Shown here in pieces: positions 33,941-43,362 of a stretch of 64,000 nucleotides of DNA. A model generated the notes under the pieces. It did no database searches. It saw only the letters and a list, made by a program, of their open reading frames with translations, and was not told the DNA's origin. The stretch's first letter is position 1. The number at the start of each line of letters is the position of its first letter. The stretch spans positions 62,001 to 126,000 of the forward strand of contig JAGBEY010000014.1 in NCBI GenBank assembly GCA_017936745.1. Direction: 5' to 3'. This DNA is from Clostridia bacterium. Its GTDB lineage: Bacteria > Bacillota > Clostridia > UMGS1840. The position numbers and the translations under genes were made by a program.

Positions 33941-34882
33941 ATGTATAACATCTATAAATCCTTTGACGGGAAAATTCAGCAGATTTCAAATATTGAAAAG
34001 GACTGTTGGATTAACTTTGTGGATCCGGATGAAAAGGATACCCGTTTTTTAACCGAACAGCTGGGCATCGACCCGGATTTTATCCGTTCCTCCTTGGACG
34101 AAGAAGAAATGTCCCGGGTAGAAACCGATGACAACGGCACTACCTTAATTATCGTGGACATTCCCGCACCGGAAAAGGAAGAACACGTAGGAAACACCAT
34201 TTTGTTTGAAACACTCCCGTTGTCTATCATTGTGAATAAAGATTATATTATCACTATCTGCAGTGACGAAAACGCCATTTTAAAATCATTTACCGATGGT
34301 GTGGTGAAGCAGGTACATACCAATATGAAAACCCGCTTTATTTTGCAGATTTTGTACCGTGTGGCAAGCAAATATCTGTTTTATTTAAAGCAAATTGACA
34401 AAATTTCCAGCTATGTGGAGCGTCAGCTTCACCGCTCGATGAAAAATAAAGAGCTGATTCAGCTTCTGGACTTGGAAAAATCTCTGGTATTCTTTTCCAC
34501 CTCCTTAAAAGCGAATGAAATCACCATGCAGAAAATCCGTCGCGGGAAATTTATCCGTCTGTATGAGGAGGATGAAGATTTACTGGAGGATGTACTGATT
34601 GAAACCAATCAGGCAATCGAAATGGCAAGCATTCACTCCAACATTCTTTCCGGCACGATGGATGCCTTTGCATCGGTAATCTCCAATAACCTGAACATTG
34701 TAATGAAGGTGTTGGCATCGGTTACCATTTTGATGGCAATTCCAAACATTGTCACTTCCTTTTACGGAATGAATATTGCAGGCGGAATCCCTATGGATCA
34801 CTTCTGGTGGTTCCCGGCACTGATTTCTGCCATTGCCATCTGTGTGGCTGCGTGGATTTTAATTAAGAAAGATATGCTATAG
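33941..34882 (+). CDS. CorA/MIT-family divalent cation transporter
   Basis: A 313-aa member of the CorA superfamily: a large cytoplasmic N-terminal domain, a long helix with acidic stretches, and two C-terminal transmembrane helices. The signature FYGMN sits between the helices (PNIVTSFYGMNIAGGIP). Transports Mg2+ or a similar ion as a pentamer. The ATG at 33941 is preferred over a GTG at 33932 because AAGGAG lies ten bases before it. It follows gpsA by 31 bases and ends at a strong terminator. Confidence 0.92.
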   Translation: MYNIYKSFDGKIQQISNIEKDCWINFVDPDEKDTRFLTEQLGIDPDFIRSSLDEEEMSRVETDDNGTTLIIVDIPAPEKEEHVGNTILFETLPLSIIVNKDYIITICSDENAILKSFTDGVVKQVHTNMKTRFILQILYRVASKYLFYLKQIDKISSYVERQLHRSMKNKELIQLLDLEKSLVFFSTSLKANEITMQKIRRGKFIRLYEEDEDLLEDVLIETNQAIEMASIHSNILSGTMDAFASVISNNLNIVMKVLASVTILMAIPNIVTSFYGMNIAGGIPMDHFWWFPALISAIAICVAAWILIKKDML

Positions 34883-34939
34883 GCTGTAAAAAAAAATCTA
34901 TCCGCTCCAGCCGCACAAAAAACACTATAAATTCACACG

Positions 34940-34966
34940 AAAACCCTTGATTTTCAAGGGTTTTTC
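34940..34966 (+). terminator. Terminator after the CorA-type gene
   Basis: AAAACCCTTGA (34940-34950) and TCAAGGGTTTT (34954-34964) with a 3-base loop and a T tail. Confidence 0.88.
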
Positions 34967-35001
34967 CATAATTTGAAAAAACACAGAAAACAGAGGTTTT
35001 T

Positions 35002-36297
35002 ATGAAAACATTCCGCATTGTTACCTTGGGCTGCAAGGTGAATCAATATGAATCAGAGGCACTCACACAGTCCTTTCTGGAAAGTGGGTACGAAATGGCA
35101 AAAGAGGGTGAAACGGCAACGGTGGGCATCGTGAACACCTGTTCGGTTACCAATATCAGCGACCGGAAATCCCGAAAGCTGATTCGGCAAACTGCAAAGG
35201 AGTGCGAAGTTCTTGCCGTCTGCGGTTGCTATGCTCAGGCAAAGCCGGAGGAAGCTGCTGCCATTGAAGGTGTTGACCTGGTAATCGGAAACGGAAATAA
35301 GCATCGGCTGTTTTCCATGCTGGAGGAACAGCTGTCCCGAAACGAGCTGGAAAAAATTTCCATTTTTCCATTGACTGCAGAAACCTCCTTTGACAAGAAG
35401 CCGGTTACCCGATATCAGGAAAAAACCCGTGCCATTATCAAAGTGCAAGATGGTTGCAATTCCTTTTGCTCCTACTGTATTATTCCTTATGTAAGAGGGC
35501 GGCTCCGAAGCCGAAATCCCTTGGAAATCCTGGAAGAAGTGACACGATTAGCAAAAAACGGATATCAGGAAATTGTTCTTGCCGGCATTCACGTCTGCCA
35601 TTACGGAAAGGAGTTTGAAGAAAGCTCTCCTTACAGAGATTTGGTGGATTTACTTCGCAGCATCGAAAAAATTTCCGGCATTGAAAGGATTCGCTTAAGC
35701 TCCATTGAACCCTTTGCCTTTACCGAAAAATTCTTTGAATATTATAAAGAAACAAAAAAGCTGTGCCCCCATTTTCATATCTCACTGCAGAGTGGTTCTG
35801 ATACTGTGCTGAAACGAATGAACCGACATTACACAGGAGAATACTACTTAAATATTGTGAAAACTCTTCGGAATATTCGCCCACAAACCACCGTTACCAC
35901 CGACGTAATTGTTGGCTTCCCCGGAGAAAGCAAGGAAGAATTTCAGGAAACCCTTCAACTGGCAGAACAAGTCGGTTTTCTAAAAATTCACACCTTCCCC
36001 TACTCCAGACGGTCAGGAACGGCAGCAGATGGTATGCCGAATCAGCTTTCTAACGCCGTAAAAAGCGAACGGTGCAAAAAAATGCTTGATGTATCCGACC
36101 GATGGGAAGAAAAGATTCTGTCACAATTTGTGGGGAAAACTCTTTTCGTGTTGGCAGAAGAAGAAAAAGAGGGCGGAATCTTCGGATTTTCGGAGAATTA
36201 CCTGCCGGTAATTTTAGAGGATAAAACCCTTACCCCTCATCAGATTTATCGGGTTATCCCCTACAGAACAGACGGAAAATTTTTATATGTTAAATAG
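35002..36297 (+). CDS. mtaB: tRNA (t6A37) methylthiotransferase MtaB
   Basis: Radical SAM enzyme that converts t6A37 to ms2t6A37 in tRNAs reading ANN codons. The 431-aa protein begins TFRIVTLGCKVNQYESEALTQ, the subgroup signature. It has NTCSVTNISDRKSRK and the radical SAM motif CNSFCSYCIIPYVRGR near residue 150. A GVHxxxYG-like stretch and a C-terminal TRAM-like domain follow. It differs from RimO at 17.2 kb (CKVNQYES in place of CSKNKVD). It is flanked by terminators on both sides, so it is a single-gene unit. Confidence 0.94.
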   Translation: MKTFRIVTLGCKVNQYESEALTQSFLESGYEMAKEGETATVGIVNTCSVTNISDRKSRKLIRQTAKECEVLAVCGCYAQAKPEEAAAIEGVDLVIGNGNKHRLFSMLEEQLSRNELEKISIFPLTAETSFDKKPVTRYQEKTRAIIKVQDGCNSFCSYCIIPYVRGRLRSRNPLEILEEVTRLAKNGYQEIVLAGIHVCHYGKEFEESSPYRDLVDLLRSIEKISGIERIRLSSIEPFAFTEKFFEYYKETKKLCPHFHISLQSGSDTVLKRMNRHYTGEYYLNIVKTLRNIRPQTTVTTDVIVGFPGESKEEFQETLQLAEQVGFLKIHTFPYSRRSGTAADGMPNQLSNAVKSERCKKMLDVSDRWEEKILSQFVGKTLFVLAEEEKEGGIFGFSENYLPVILEDKTLTPHQIYRVIPYRTDGKFLYVK

Positions 36298-36324
36298 AAA
36301 AAGCCTTGCAATGCAAGGCTTTTT
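36298..36324. terminator. Bidirectional terminator between mtaB and a convergent gene
   Basis: AAAAAGCCTTGCA and TGCAAGGCTTTTT form a hairpin that ends T5 on the plus strand and reads the same way on the minus strand. It lies directly between two convergent stop codons. Confidence 0.9.
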
Positions 36325-36549
36325 CTATCTTATTCTGCGGTGAATGCAATCAAACAGCACCGCCCCCCACACGCCCTGACAGGCAATGGTAATTGCTAAA
36401 ATAGTAAGATATCTGGCTTCCAAATATAATCCGCCAGCCAATGCAGTAAAAATGCCGATTACCGCAGTTAAGGTTGCTCCCAGTAAAAACCATTTTAAAA
36501 GAGTAAAGCATTTTGGCGACACCGATTTCCATGCTTCTTTCAGCTTCAT
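36325..36549 (-). CDS. Small two-helix membrane protein
   Basis: A 74-aa protein with two hydrophobic helices (about residues 18-42 and 46-66), a basic N-terminus (KLKEAWKSVSPK) and a basic C-terminus (HRRIR). An AGGAG site lies seven bases before the ATG, and a terminator follows the stop, so it is probably a real gene. Family not recognised. It is convergent with mtaB and next to the parS region. Confidence 0.65.
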   Translation of the reverse strand: MKLKEAWKSVSPKCFTLLKWFLLGATLTAVIGIFTALAGGLYLEARYLTILAITIACQGVWGAVLFDCIHRRIR

Positions 36550-36600
36550 ATCCGGTCTCCTTTCTTCCCTGAAGATATCCCCGTCTTTCCCGGTTTGGAA

Positions 36601-36616
36601 TGTTCCACGGGGAACA
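36601..36616. promoter_or_regulatory. parS-like site 1
   Basis: TGTTCCACGGGGAACA, one base off the perfect palindrome TGTTCCACGTGGAACA and close to the Bacillus parS consensus. Three identical copies stand upstream of parA and parB. Confidence 0.85.
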
Positions 36617-36670
36617 TTTCCCGTGTAATTTATCAGAACAGAAAAAATAAATATTTTTTTAGGAAAACTA

Positions 36671-36699
36671 TAGACTTTTTTATCGTATTATGTTACAAT
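36671..36699 (+). promoter_or_regulatory. Probable parAB promoter
   Basis: TAGACT (36671-36676) and TACAAT (36694-36699) with a 17-base spacer, upstream of two of the three parS-like sites and 150 bases before parA. The -35 box is imperfect. Confidence 0.5.
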
Positions 36700-36742
36700 A
36701 ATCTTTACCAACTAATTTTTTAGATGGCATACACTGCCGAAA

Positions 36743-36758
36743 TGTTCCACGGGGAACA
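36743..36758. promoter_or_regulatory. parS-like site 2
   Basis: A second exact copy of TGTTCCACGGGGAACA in the same orientation, between the probable promoter and parA. Confidence 0.85.
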
Positions 36759-36788
36759 TTTTTAGCAGAAATTACATAAAAAACAGTT

Positions 36789-36804
36789 TGTTCCACGGGG
36801 AACA
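36789..36804. promoter_or_regulatory. parS-like site 3
   Basis: A third exact copy in the same orientation, 43 bases before the parA start codon. ParB bound here could also regulate parAB. Confidence 0.85.
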
Positions 36805-36847
36805 ATTTCCATTTTTTTAGAAACAAGACGATAAGAAAGGTAAAAAT

Positions 36848-37612
36848 ATGGGAAAAATTATTGCAGTAGCAAACCAAAAAGGCGGGGTTGGAAAAACCAC
36901 CTCTGCCATTAACATTGCAGCCTGCCTGGGCCATTTTGGAAAAAAAGTGCTTCTCATTGATGCCGACCCTCAGGGCAATTCCACCAGCGGTGTTGGTGTG
37001 GACAAGGAAAAGGTTGAAATTTCTTTTTACGATGTGTTAATCGGCAATGAACCCATTGAAAAATCAGTGGTGGAAACCCAGTGGGAAAATCTCTCTCTTT
37101 GCCCCTGTAACATTGACCTTGCCGGTGCAGAAATTGAGCTGGTTGGAGTGTCGGACAGAGAGTTTCAGTTTTCCAAATCCTTAGAGCCTGTAAGGAATGT
37201 CTACGATTATATCATTGTTGACTGTCCGCCGTCGTTAGGGTTAATCACCATCAATATTCTCTCCGGCTCTGATTCTATTCTGATTCCTCTGCAATGTGAA
37301 TATTTTGCATTGGAAGGACTCAGCCAGCTGATGAATACCTTACGGAAAATTAAATCCCGCTACAATGAAAATTTAGCAGTGGAAGGGGTTATCCTCACCA
37401 TGTATGACGGAAGAACCAATCTGACACTTCAGGTTGCCGAAGAAATCAAGAAATATTTTGGTGATAAGGTGTTTAAATTCCCCGTTCCCAGAAGTGTGCG
37501 GCTTGGAGAAGCCCCCAGCTACGGAGAGCCTATTTTATATTACGACAAGCGTTCCCGCTGCACCGAAGCATATCTTAACATAGCAAAAGATATTCTGGAA
37601 AATCACGGTTAA
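36848..37612 (+). CDS. parA: Chromosome partitioning ATPase ParA (Soj)
   Basis: A 254-aa deviant-Walker ATPase. It starts GKIIAVANQKGGVGKTTSAINIAACLG (deviant Walker A with both Lys), then LLIDADPQGNSTSG (A') and YDYIIVDCPPSLGLITIN (Walker B). It has PLQCEYFALEGLSQL and the C-terminal PRSVRLGEAPSYGEPI typical of chromosomal Soj proteins. It acts with ParB and parS in origin segregation and, in Bacillus, modulates DnaA. The three parS-like sites lie just upstream. Confidence 0.96.
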   Translation: MGKIIAVANQKGGVGKTTSAINIAACLGHFGKKVLLIDADPQGNSTSGVGVDKEKVEISFYDVLIGNEPIEKSVVETQWENLSLCPCNIDLAGAEIELVGVSDREFQFSKSLEPVRNVYDYIIVDCPPSLGLITINILSGSDSILIPLQCEYFALEGLSQLMNTLRKIKSRYNENLAVEGVILTMYDGRTNLTLQVAEEIKKYFGDKVFKFPVPRSVRLGEAPSYGEPILYYDKRSRCTEAYLNIAKDILENHG

Positions 37613-37777
37613 CTTCCGCAATATGGAGGGGAGCAACGGATTTGGATAAAACCGCCGCTTGTGTAAATTACCCGATGAAATTCCAAAACGGACACAGAAT
37701 CTATCGTTTTTTCAAGAAGCATTTTGAATACCGCAAAAATCTTTTTGAAAAGCGTCAAATAGGAAAGGATTTTAGTT

Positions 37778-38626
37778 ATGACAAAAAAAGGCGGACTTGG
37801 CCGCGGACTTTCTTCTTTACTGGAAGAAAAGGTAGAAACCGGAACGGGAAAGGTTCACGAACTATCGGTTTTGGATATTGAACCCAATCCCAAACAGCCT
37901 CGTAAAAACTTTGACCAGGAGGCACTTCGCACTCTTGCAGATTCCATCAGTGAGGTGGGTGTGCTTTCTCCCATATTGGTTCGTCAAAAAGAAAACGGAC
38001 TGTATGAAATCATTGCAGGAGAACGCCGCTGGCGTGCTTCCAAGCTGGCAGGAAAGAAGAAAATCCCTGCCATTGTTAAGGATTATGAAACCAAAGAGGT
38101 TATGGAAATTGCGTTAATTGAAAATCTCCAGAGAGAGGATTTGAATCCTCTGGAAGAAGCAATGGGCTACCAGACGTTAAAAGAACAATTTGGTCTCACT
38201 CAGGAGGATATTGCAAAACGGGTTTCCAAAAGCCGTTCCACCGTGGCAAATATTTTAAGAATTTTAAATTTGCCCGATTTTGTATTAAAGGAAATCAAAA
38301 ACGGAAAGGTTTCCCTGGGGCATGCAAAAGCCTTGACATCGCTGGAATCGGACGAATTGAAGAAGCTTCTTCTGTATGAAATTGTAAAAAATGAAATTTC
38401 GGTGAGGGAAGCTGAGGAATACGCCAAAAAGCTTTCGGAGAAAAAACGGCCGCAAATGATTCGGAAAAACCTGAAAAAAGACCCCAATCTCATTGAGGTG
38501 GAGCATCAGCTGACCTCCAAGTTCGGCACAAAGGTTCTGATTAAAAGCGGAAAAATCAAAAGTAAAATTGAAATTGAATATTATTCGCAGGAAGATTTGA
38601 AGCGAATTGTGGACCAGCTTTCTTAA
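37778..38626 (+). CDS. parB: Chromosome partitioning protein ParB (Spo0J)
   Basis: A 282-aa CTP-dependent DNA-sliding clamp. It starts KKGGLGRGLSSLLEEK (ParA-stimulating Arg region). The ParB/CTPase motifs are IEPNPKQPRKNFDQEAL, LSPILVRQ, IIAGERRWRASKLAG and ALIENLQREDLNPLEEA. An HTH (TQEDIAKRVSKSRSTVANILRILNLP) and a C-terminal dimerisation domain follow. The 165 bases between parA and parB are longer than usual and hold no convincing gene. Confidence 0.96.
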   Translation: MTKKGGLGRGLSSLLEEKVETGTGKVHELSVLDIEPNPKQPRKNFDQEALRTLADSISEVGVLSPILVRQKENGLYEIIAGERRWRASKLAGKKKIPAIVKDYETKEVMEIALIENLQREDLNPLEEAMGYQTLKEQFGLTQEDIAKRVSKSRSTVANILRILNLPDFVLKEIKNGKVSLGHAKALTSLESDELKKLLLYEIVKNEISVREAEEYAKKLSEKKRPQMIRKNLKKDPNLIEVEHQLTSKFGTKVLIKSGKIKSKIEIEYYSQEDLKRIVDQLS

Positions 38627-38756
38627 CATTTTATATGAAATCTTATCAAGGTGCAAAACAAAAAACTCCCAATCATCCAAAATTGGGTTGAAATTTAAAC
38701 AATTTGAGGCAAAAAGCGTATAAAAAACAAGACCGAAAAAAGCCTCCCGAAAAGCC

Positions 38757-40095
<1,339 letters not shown>

Positions 40096-40117
40096 GTAAT
40101 TCGGTTCAACTTTATCA

Positions 40118-40152
40118 TCGGAAAAACTGTTTTTATAGCAGTTTTTCCGAAA
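40118..40152 (+). terminator. Terminator of serS
   Basis: TCGGAAAAACTG (40118-40129) and CAGTTTTTCCGA (40139-40150) form a 12-bp perfect stem with T-rich arm and loop. Confidence 0.75.
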
Positions 40153-40194
40153 CAATTTTCTCAGATTCTTTTTCTTAAAAATTTTGTGTCAACC

Positions 40195-40243
40195 GGTTTA
40201 CCAAAAATAATTAAAAAATATTTTTTAAATTATTATGTAAACC
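40195..40243. other. AT-rich near-palindrome upstream of dnaA
   Basis: GGTTTAC (40195-40201) and GTAAACC (40237-40243) enclose AATAATT, AAAAAATATTTTTT and AAATTATT, which nearly complete a 49-base palindrome. It sits between the serS terminator and DnaA-box-like sites before dnaA, and may be a DNA-unwinding or regulatory structure. Confidence 0.5.
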
Positions 40244-40249
40244 AAAAAG

Positions 40250-40324
40250 GTGGAAAAGCTGATAGTTTCGCAAATTCGGTTTTCCACACAAAATGAAAAA
40301 TTATTCCACAAAAAATGTGGAAAA
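40250..40324. promoter_or_regulatory. DnaA-box-like cluster upstream of dnaA
   Basis: TTTTCCACA (40280-40288) and its inverse TGTGGAAAA (40316-40324) each differ by one base from TTATNCACA. TTATTCCACA (40301-40310) and GGTGGAAAA (40250-40258) are weaker relatives. Such boxes before dnaA usually serve autoregulation and may be part of the origin. Confidence 0.6.
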
Positions 40325-40348
40325 GTATGAAATATGAGGTGAAATAGC

Positions 40349-41674
40349 TTGTTTTTTGCAGAAAATCTCTACAAACAAGTGGTAGACATAATAAAAAATG
40401 AAATCTCTTCGGTTGCTTTCAGCACATGGTTTTCTTCTGTCGTACCGGAGAAGATAGAAAATGATACCCTTTATTTAAGAGTTCCCATTGCATACACCCG
40501 GGATATGATTCAAAAAAAATATAAAGAGCTTTTAAAAACTGCAGTGGTAACTGCATCTCAGGGAGAAATTTCCGATTATGAATTTTTAGTGGAGGACCGC
40601 AGTAATGCTCCCTCCGTGTTAGACCGGTTTCAATCGGATTTTCAAGAAGAATCTTCCTCTTTGAATAAAAAATATACCTTCCAGAATTTTGTTATCGGAG
40701 AATCCAACCGCTTTGCTCACGCAGCAGCCATTGCCGTTGCAGAAAGCCCGGCAGAAAATTATAACCCGTTATTTATTTACGGGGGTGTTGGTTTGGGAAA
40801 AACCCATCTGCTCCACGCAATCGGTAACAGAATTAAAGAAAATGACCCCTCAAAACGAGTGTTATACATAACCTCTGAAAGCTTTACCAACGAATTTATC
40901 GACTCCATTAAAGCAGGGAAAAACAATGGATTCAGAGAAAAGCTCCGTAACATTGATGTTTTGATGGTGGATGATATTCAGTTTATCGGCGGTAAAGAAG
41001 GAACTCAGGAGGAGTTTTTCCATACCTTTAACCATCTTTATCATAATGATAAGCAGATTGTTCTGTCCTCCGACCGTCCTCCAAAGGATATCAGAACCCT
41101 GGAGGAACGTCTGAGAACCCGTTTTGAAGCAGGATTGATGTGTGACATCAATGCACCGGATTTAGAAACCAGAATTGCAATTTTAAAGAAAAAAACAGAA
41201 GAAGAAAATTTCCCCATTGAAGATGAAATCATCCAGTTTATTGCATCAAAAATTAAATCCAATGTAAGAGAGCTGGAGGGAATTTTTACCCGTTTGGTTG
41301 CAATGACCAAATTATCCAAAAAAGAAATCACCAAAGAGCTGGCAGAGGATGTTATCAAGGTAATTATTGCCGATTCCAAAAAGGTGAAGCCGGGAATTGA
41401 AACCGTAATGGTAGAAACTGCAGGCTACTTTAACATTGACCCTCAGCTTTTGAAATCTTCTTCCAAAAAGAAAGAGATTGTGAAAGCCCGTCAGGTAGCA
41501 ATGTTTTTAGCAAGAGAAGTGCTGGAAATGAGCTTACCCAAAATCGGAGAGGAATTTGGAGGCAGAGACCATTCCACCGTTATGTATTCCATTGAAAAAA
41601 TCAATGAAATCAGAAAAACAGACGCTTATATTGATACCATTATTGAAGAAATTACCGACCTTTTGGTGGACTAA
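40349..41674 (+). CDS. dnaA: Chromosomal replication initiator DnaA
   Basis: A 441-aa initiator. Domain I has the family form (VVDIIKNEISSVAFSTWFSSVVPEKIEND), followed by a short linker. The AAA+ domain has NPLFIYGGVGLGKTHLLHAIGN (Walker A) and VLMVDDIQFIGGKEGTQEEFFHTFN (Walker B). Domain IV recognises DnaA boxes (MSLPKIGEEFGGRDHSTVMYSIEKI). The start is TTG at 40349 with GAGGTG nine bases upstream. rpmH, rnpA and yidC do not precede it; serS does. Confidence 0.97.
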   Translation: MFFAENLYKQVVDIIKNEISSVAFSTWFSSVVPEKIENDTLYLRVPIAYTRDMIQKKYKELLKTAVVTASQGEISDYEFLVEDRSNAPSVLDRFQSDFQEESSSLNKKYTFQNFVIGESNRFAHAAAIAVAESPAENYNPLFIYGGVGLGKTHLLHAIGNRIKENDPSKRVLYITSESFTNEFIDSIKAGKNNGFREKLRNIDVLMVDDIQFIGGKEGTQEEFFHTFNHLYHNDKQIVLSSDRPPKDIRTLEERLRTRFEAGLMCDINAPDLETRIAILKKKTEEENFPIEDEIIQFIASKIKSNVRELEGIFTRLVAMTKLSKKEITKELAEDVIKVIIADSKKVKPGIETVMVETAGYFNIDPQLLKSSSKKKEIVKARQVAMFLAREVLEMSLPKIGEEFGGRDHSTVMYSIEKINEIRKTDAYIDTIIEEITDLLVD

Positions 41675-42256
41675 CAGCCGTTGGCTGTTCTCGCTGAATA
41701 ATTTCTTTATATTATAATGTAATATGAAATTATTAAACCGTATCAAAAAATTTTGGTATGAAAATCTGAACCTCATTTTAAGAATTTTTTATTGGTTGAC
41801 TGTGGTAACCATTTTCATACTGATATTTATAAAAAAAATATTCATTCATTACCCATAAATTCAATCAGCATGAAAAAACTCTATCCACAGCTTTTGTGTA
41901 AATTTCCCGTGGAATTTGACGAAATTCGTGAGGATAACTTGTCCGTTATACACACTCTGAAAAATAAGAAAAATTTAATTCCTCATTTTTCTCCACAATC
42001 CCACAGAAAATCACTTTGGAATTTGTGTGTAAAAAAAAGCCCCCTACATTCTATGTGGAAAACCCAAAAGTTATTCCAAATAATTACACAAGCTTCATCC
42101 ACAGGAAAATTTCTTTGAAATCAAGGGTTTTTGACACATTTCAACATTTCCCCAACGCCTATTAATATTATTATATTACTTAATTATATTTACTATATAT
42201 CAATCATAAAATTTAAAAATTGTTTTTGATTGATTCAGAAAGAAAGGACCGCAGTT
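41675..42256. other. oriC: Probable chromosomal origin region (oriC) between dnaA and dnaN
   Basis: A 582-base gap without a credible gene. It contains TTATACACA (41946-41954, exact TTATNCACA) and several one- or two-mismatch boxes: CTATCCACA (41881-41889), TTCTCCACA (41989-41997), TCATCCACA (42095-42103), and inverted TGTGTAAAA (42026-42034) and TGTGGAAAA (42054-42062). A very AT-rich stretch at about 42160-42225 next to dnaN fits a duplex-unwinding element. A short hairpin AACAGCC/GGCTGTT at 41673-41689 may end dnaA transcription. Confidence 0.8.
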
Positions 42257-43351
42257 ATGAAATTTCAATGTTTAAAGGAAATTCTTTTAGAAAATCTTTC
42301 CACCGTGTTAAAAGCAGTTTCTCAAAAAGCCACTGTTCCTCAGCTGGAAGGCGTTTATATCCGGGCTACAGACGGTATGCTTACCATGATAGGGAATAAT
42401 ACGGAAATTGCCATTCAGTCTGTGTTTGAAGCAGATATTGAACGGGAGGGCAACTGCGTACTGAATGCAAAGAATCTGTTTGATATGGTTCGTCTGATGC
42501 CGGAGGGATATGTGGATATTTCGGTAGAGGAGGATTATACCACTGTGATTGCATCCGGCTCTGCGAAATATGAAATTGTAGCAATGGACCCGGAAGCTTT
42601 TCCTTTGGTGGAGGATATGGTCAGCGATTTTTCCATTAAGCTTCCCGAACAGAAGTTAAAAGAGCTGATTAAGAAAACTCTCTTTTCTATCGGCACGCAG
42701 GATACAAAAATCACCTTTACCGGTGCATTGTTTGAAGTAAAAAATGATACATTGACTGTGGTAACCTTAGACGGATACCGTATGGCAGTAAGAAAAGAAG
42801 AAATTTATCCCACAAAGGAAGAACGCTCCTTTATTATTCCCGGAAAGAGCTTAAATGAGCTTTTGAAAATTCTTTCTGATTCCGATAGTGATATCACCAT
42901 CGAATTCGGCGGAAAGAAAGCACTGATAAAAATTGACAATTACAAATTCTATACCAGACTTATCGACGGAGAATTTTTCAACTATCAGCAGATTATTCCC
43001 AAAAATGCAGAAATTAAAGTAAAAGCCGTTACCCGTGATTTAACCAATGCACTGGAGCGTGCTTCTCTTCTCATTACTGCAGACAATAAAGCTCCCATCC
43101 GCATCAATATGGTGGGAGATAAAATGGTGTTGAACACCGTTTCCAGAATCGGTCAGGCAGAGGATACCATTTTCATTCAGAAGGATGGGGAGGATTTGGA
43201 AATCGGCTTCAACCATAAATTTTTGCTGGATGCATTGAAAGCATCGGAAACCGATGAAATTTTCTTAGATTTCAGCAATCATTTAAGCCCCTGCATTTTG
43301 AGAGGCGAAACCGATGAATTTATTTATATGGTGCTGCCGGTTCGTTTGTAA
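42257..43351 (+). CDS. dnaN: DNA polymerase III sliding clamp (beta subunit)
   Basis: A 364-aa clamp subunit with the three-fold domain layout. It starts MKFQCLKEILLENLSTVLKAVSQKATVPQLEGVYI, has VVTLDGYRMAVRKEE and SFIIPGKSLNELLKIL, and ends YMVLPVRL, the usual clamp C-terminus (M-PxR). The ATG at 42257 has AAAGGA upstream; an earlier in-frame ATG at 42230 is not needed. The next genes are aroA and hisZGH, not recF-gyrB, which is unusual. Confidence 0.97.
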   Translation: MKFQCLKEILLENLSTVLKAVSQKATVPQLEGVYIRATDGMLTMIGNNTEIAIQSVFEADIEREGNCVLNAKNLFDMVRLMPEGYVDISVEEDYTTVIASGSAKYEIVAMDPEAFPLVEDMVSDFSIKLPEQKLKELIKKTLFSIGTQDTKITFTGALFEVKNDTLTVVTLDGYRMAVRKEEIYPTKEERSFIIPGKSLNELLKILSDSDSDITIEFGGKKALIKIDNYKFYTRLIDGEFFNYQQIIPKNAEIKVKAVTRDLTNALERASLLITADNKAPIRINMVGDKMVLNTVSRIGQAEDTIFIQKDGEDLEIGFNHKFLLDALKASETDEIFLDFSNHLSPCILRGETDEFIYMVLPVRL

Positions 43352-43362
43352 GGGAAGAAAAT

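Noticed and set aside
37642-37881. Open frame of 79 codons between parA and parB with a GGAGGGGAG site before a TTG
   Set aside because: The ribosome site is attractive, but the frame overlaps the start of parB by about 100 bases and the product looks random; perhaps a remnant.
41792-42118. Open frame of 108 codons between dnaA and dnaN
   Set aside because: No ribosome binding site, low-complexity product, and it runs through the DnaA-box cluster; better explained as origin DNA.
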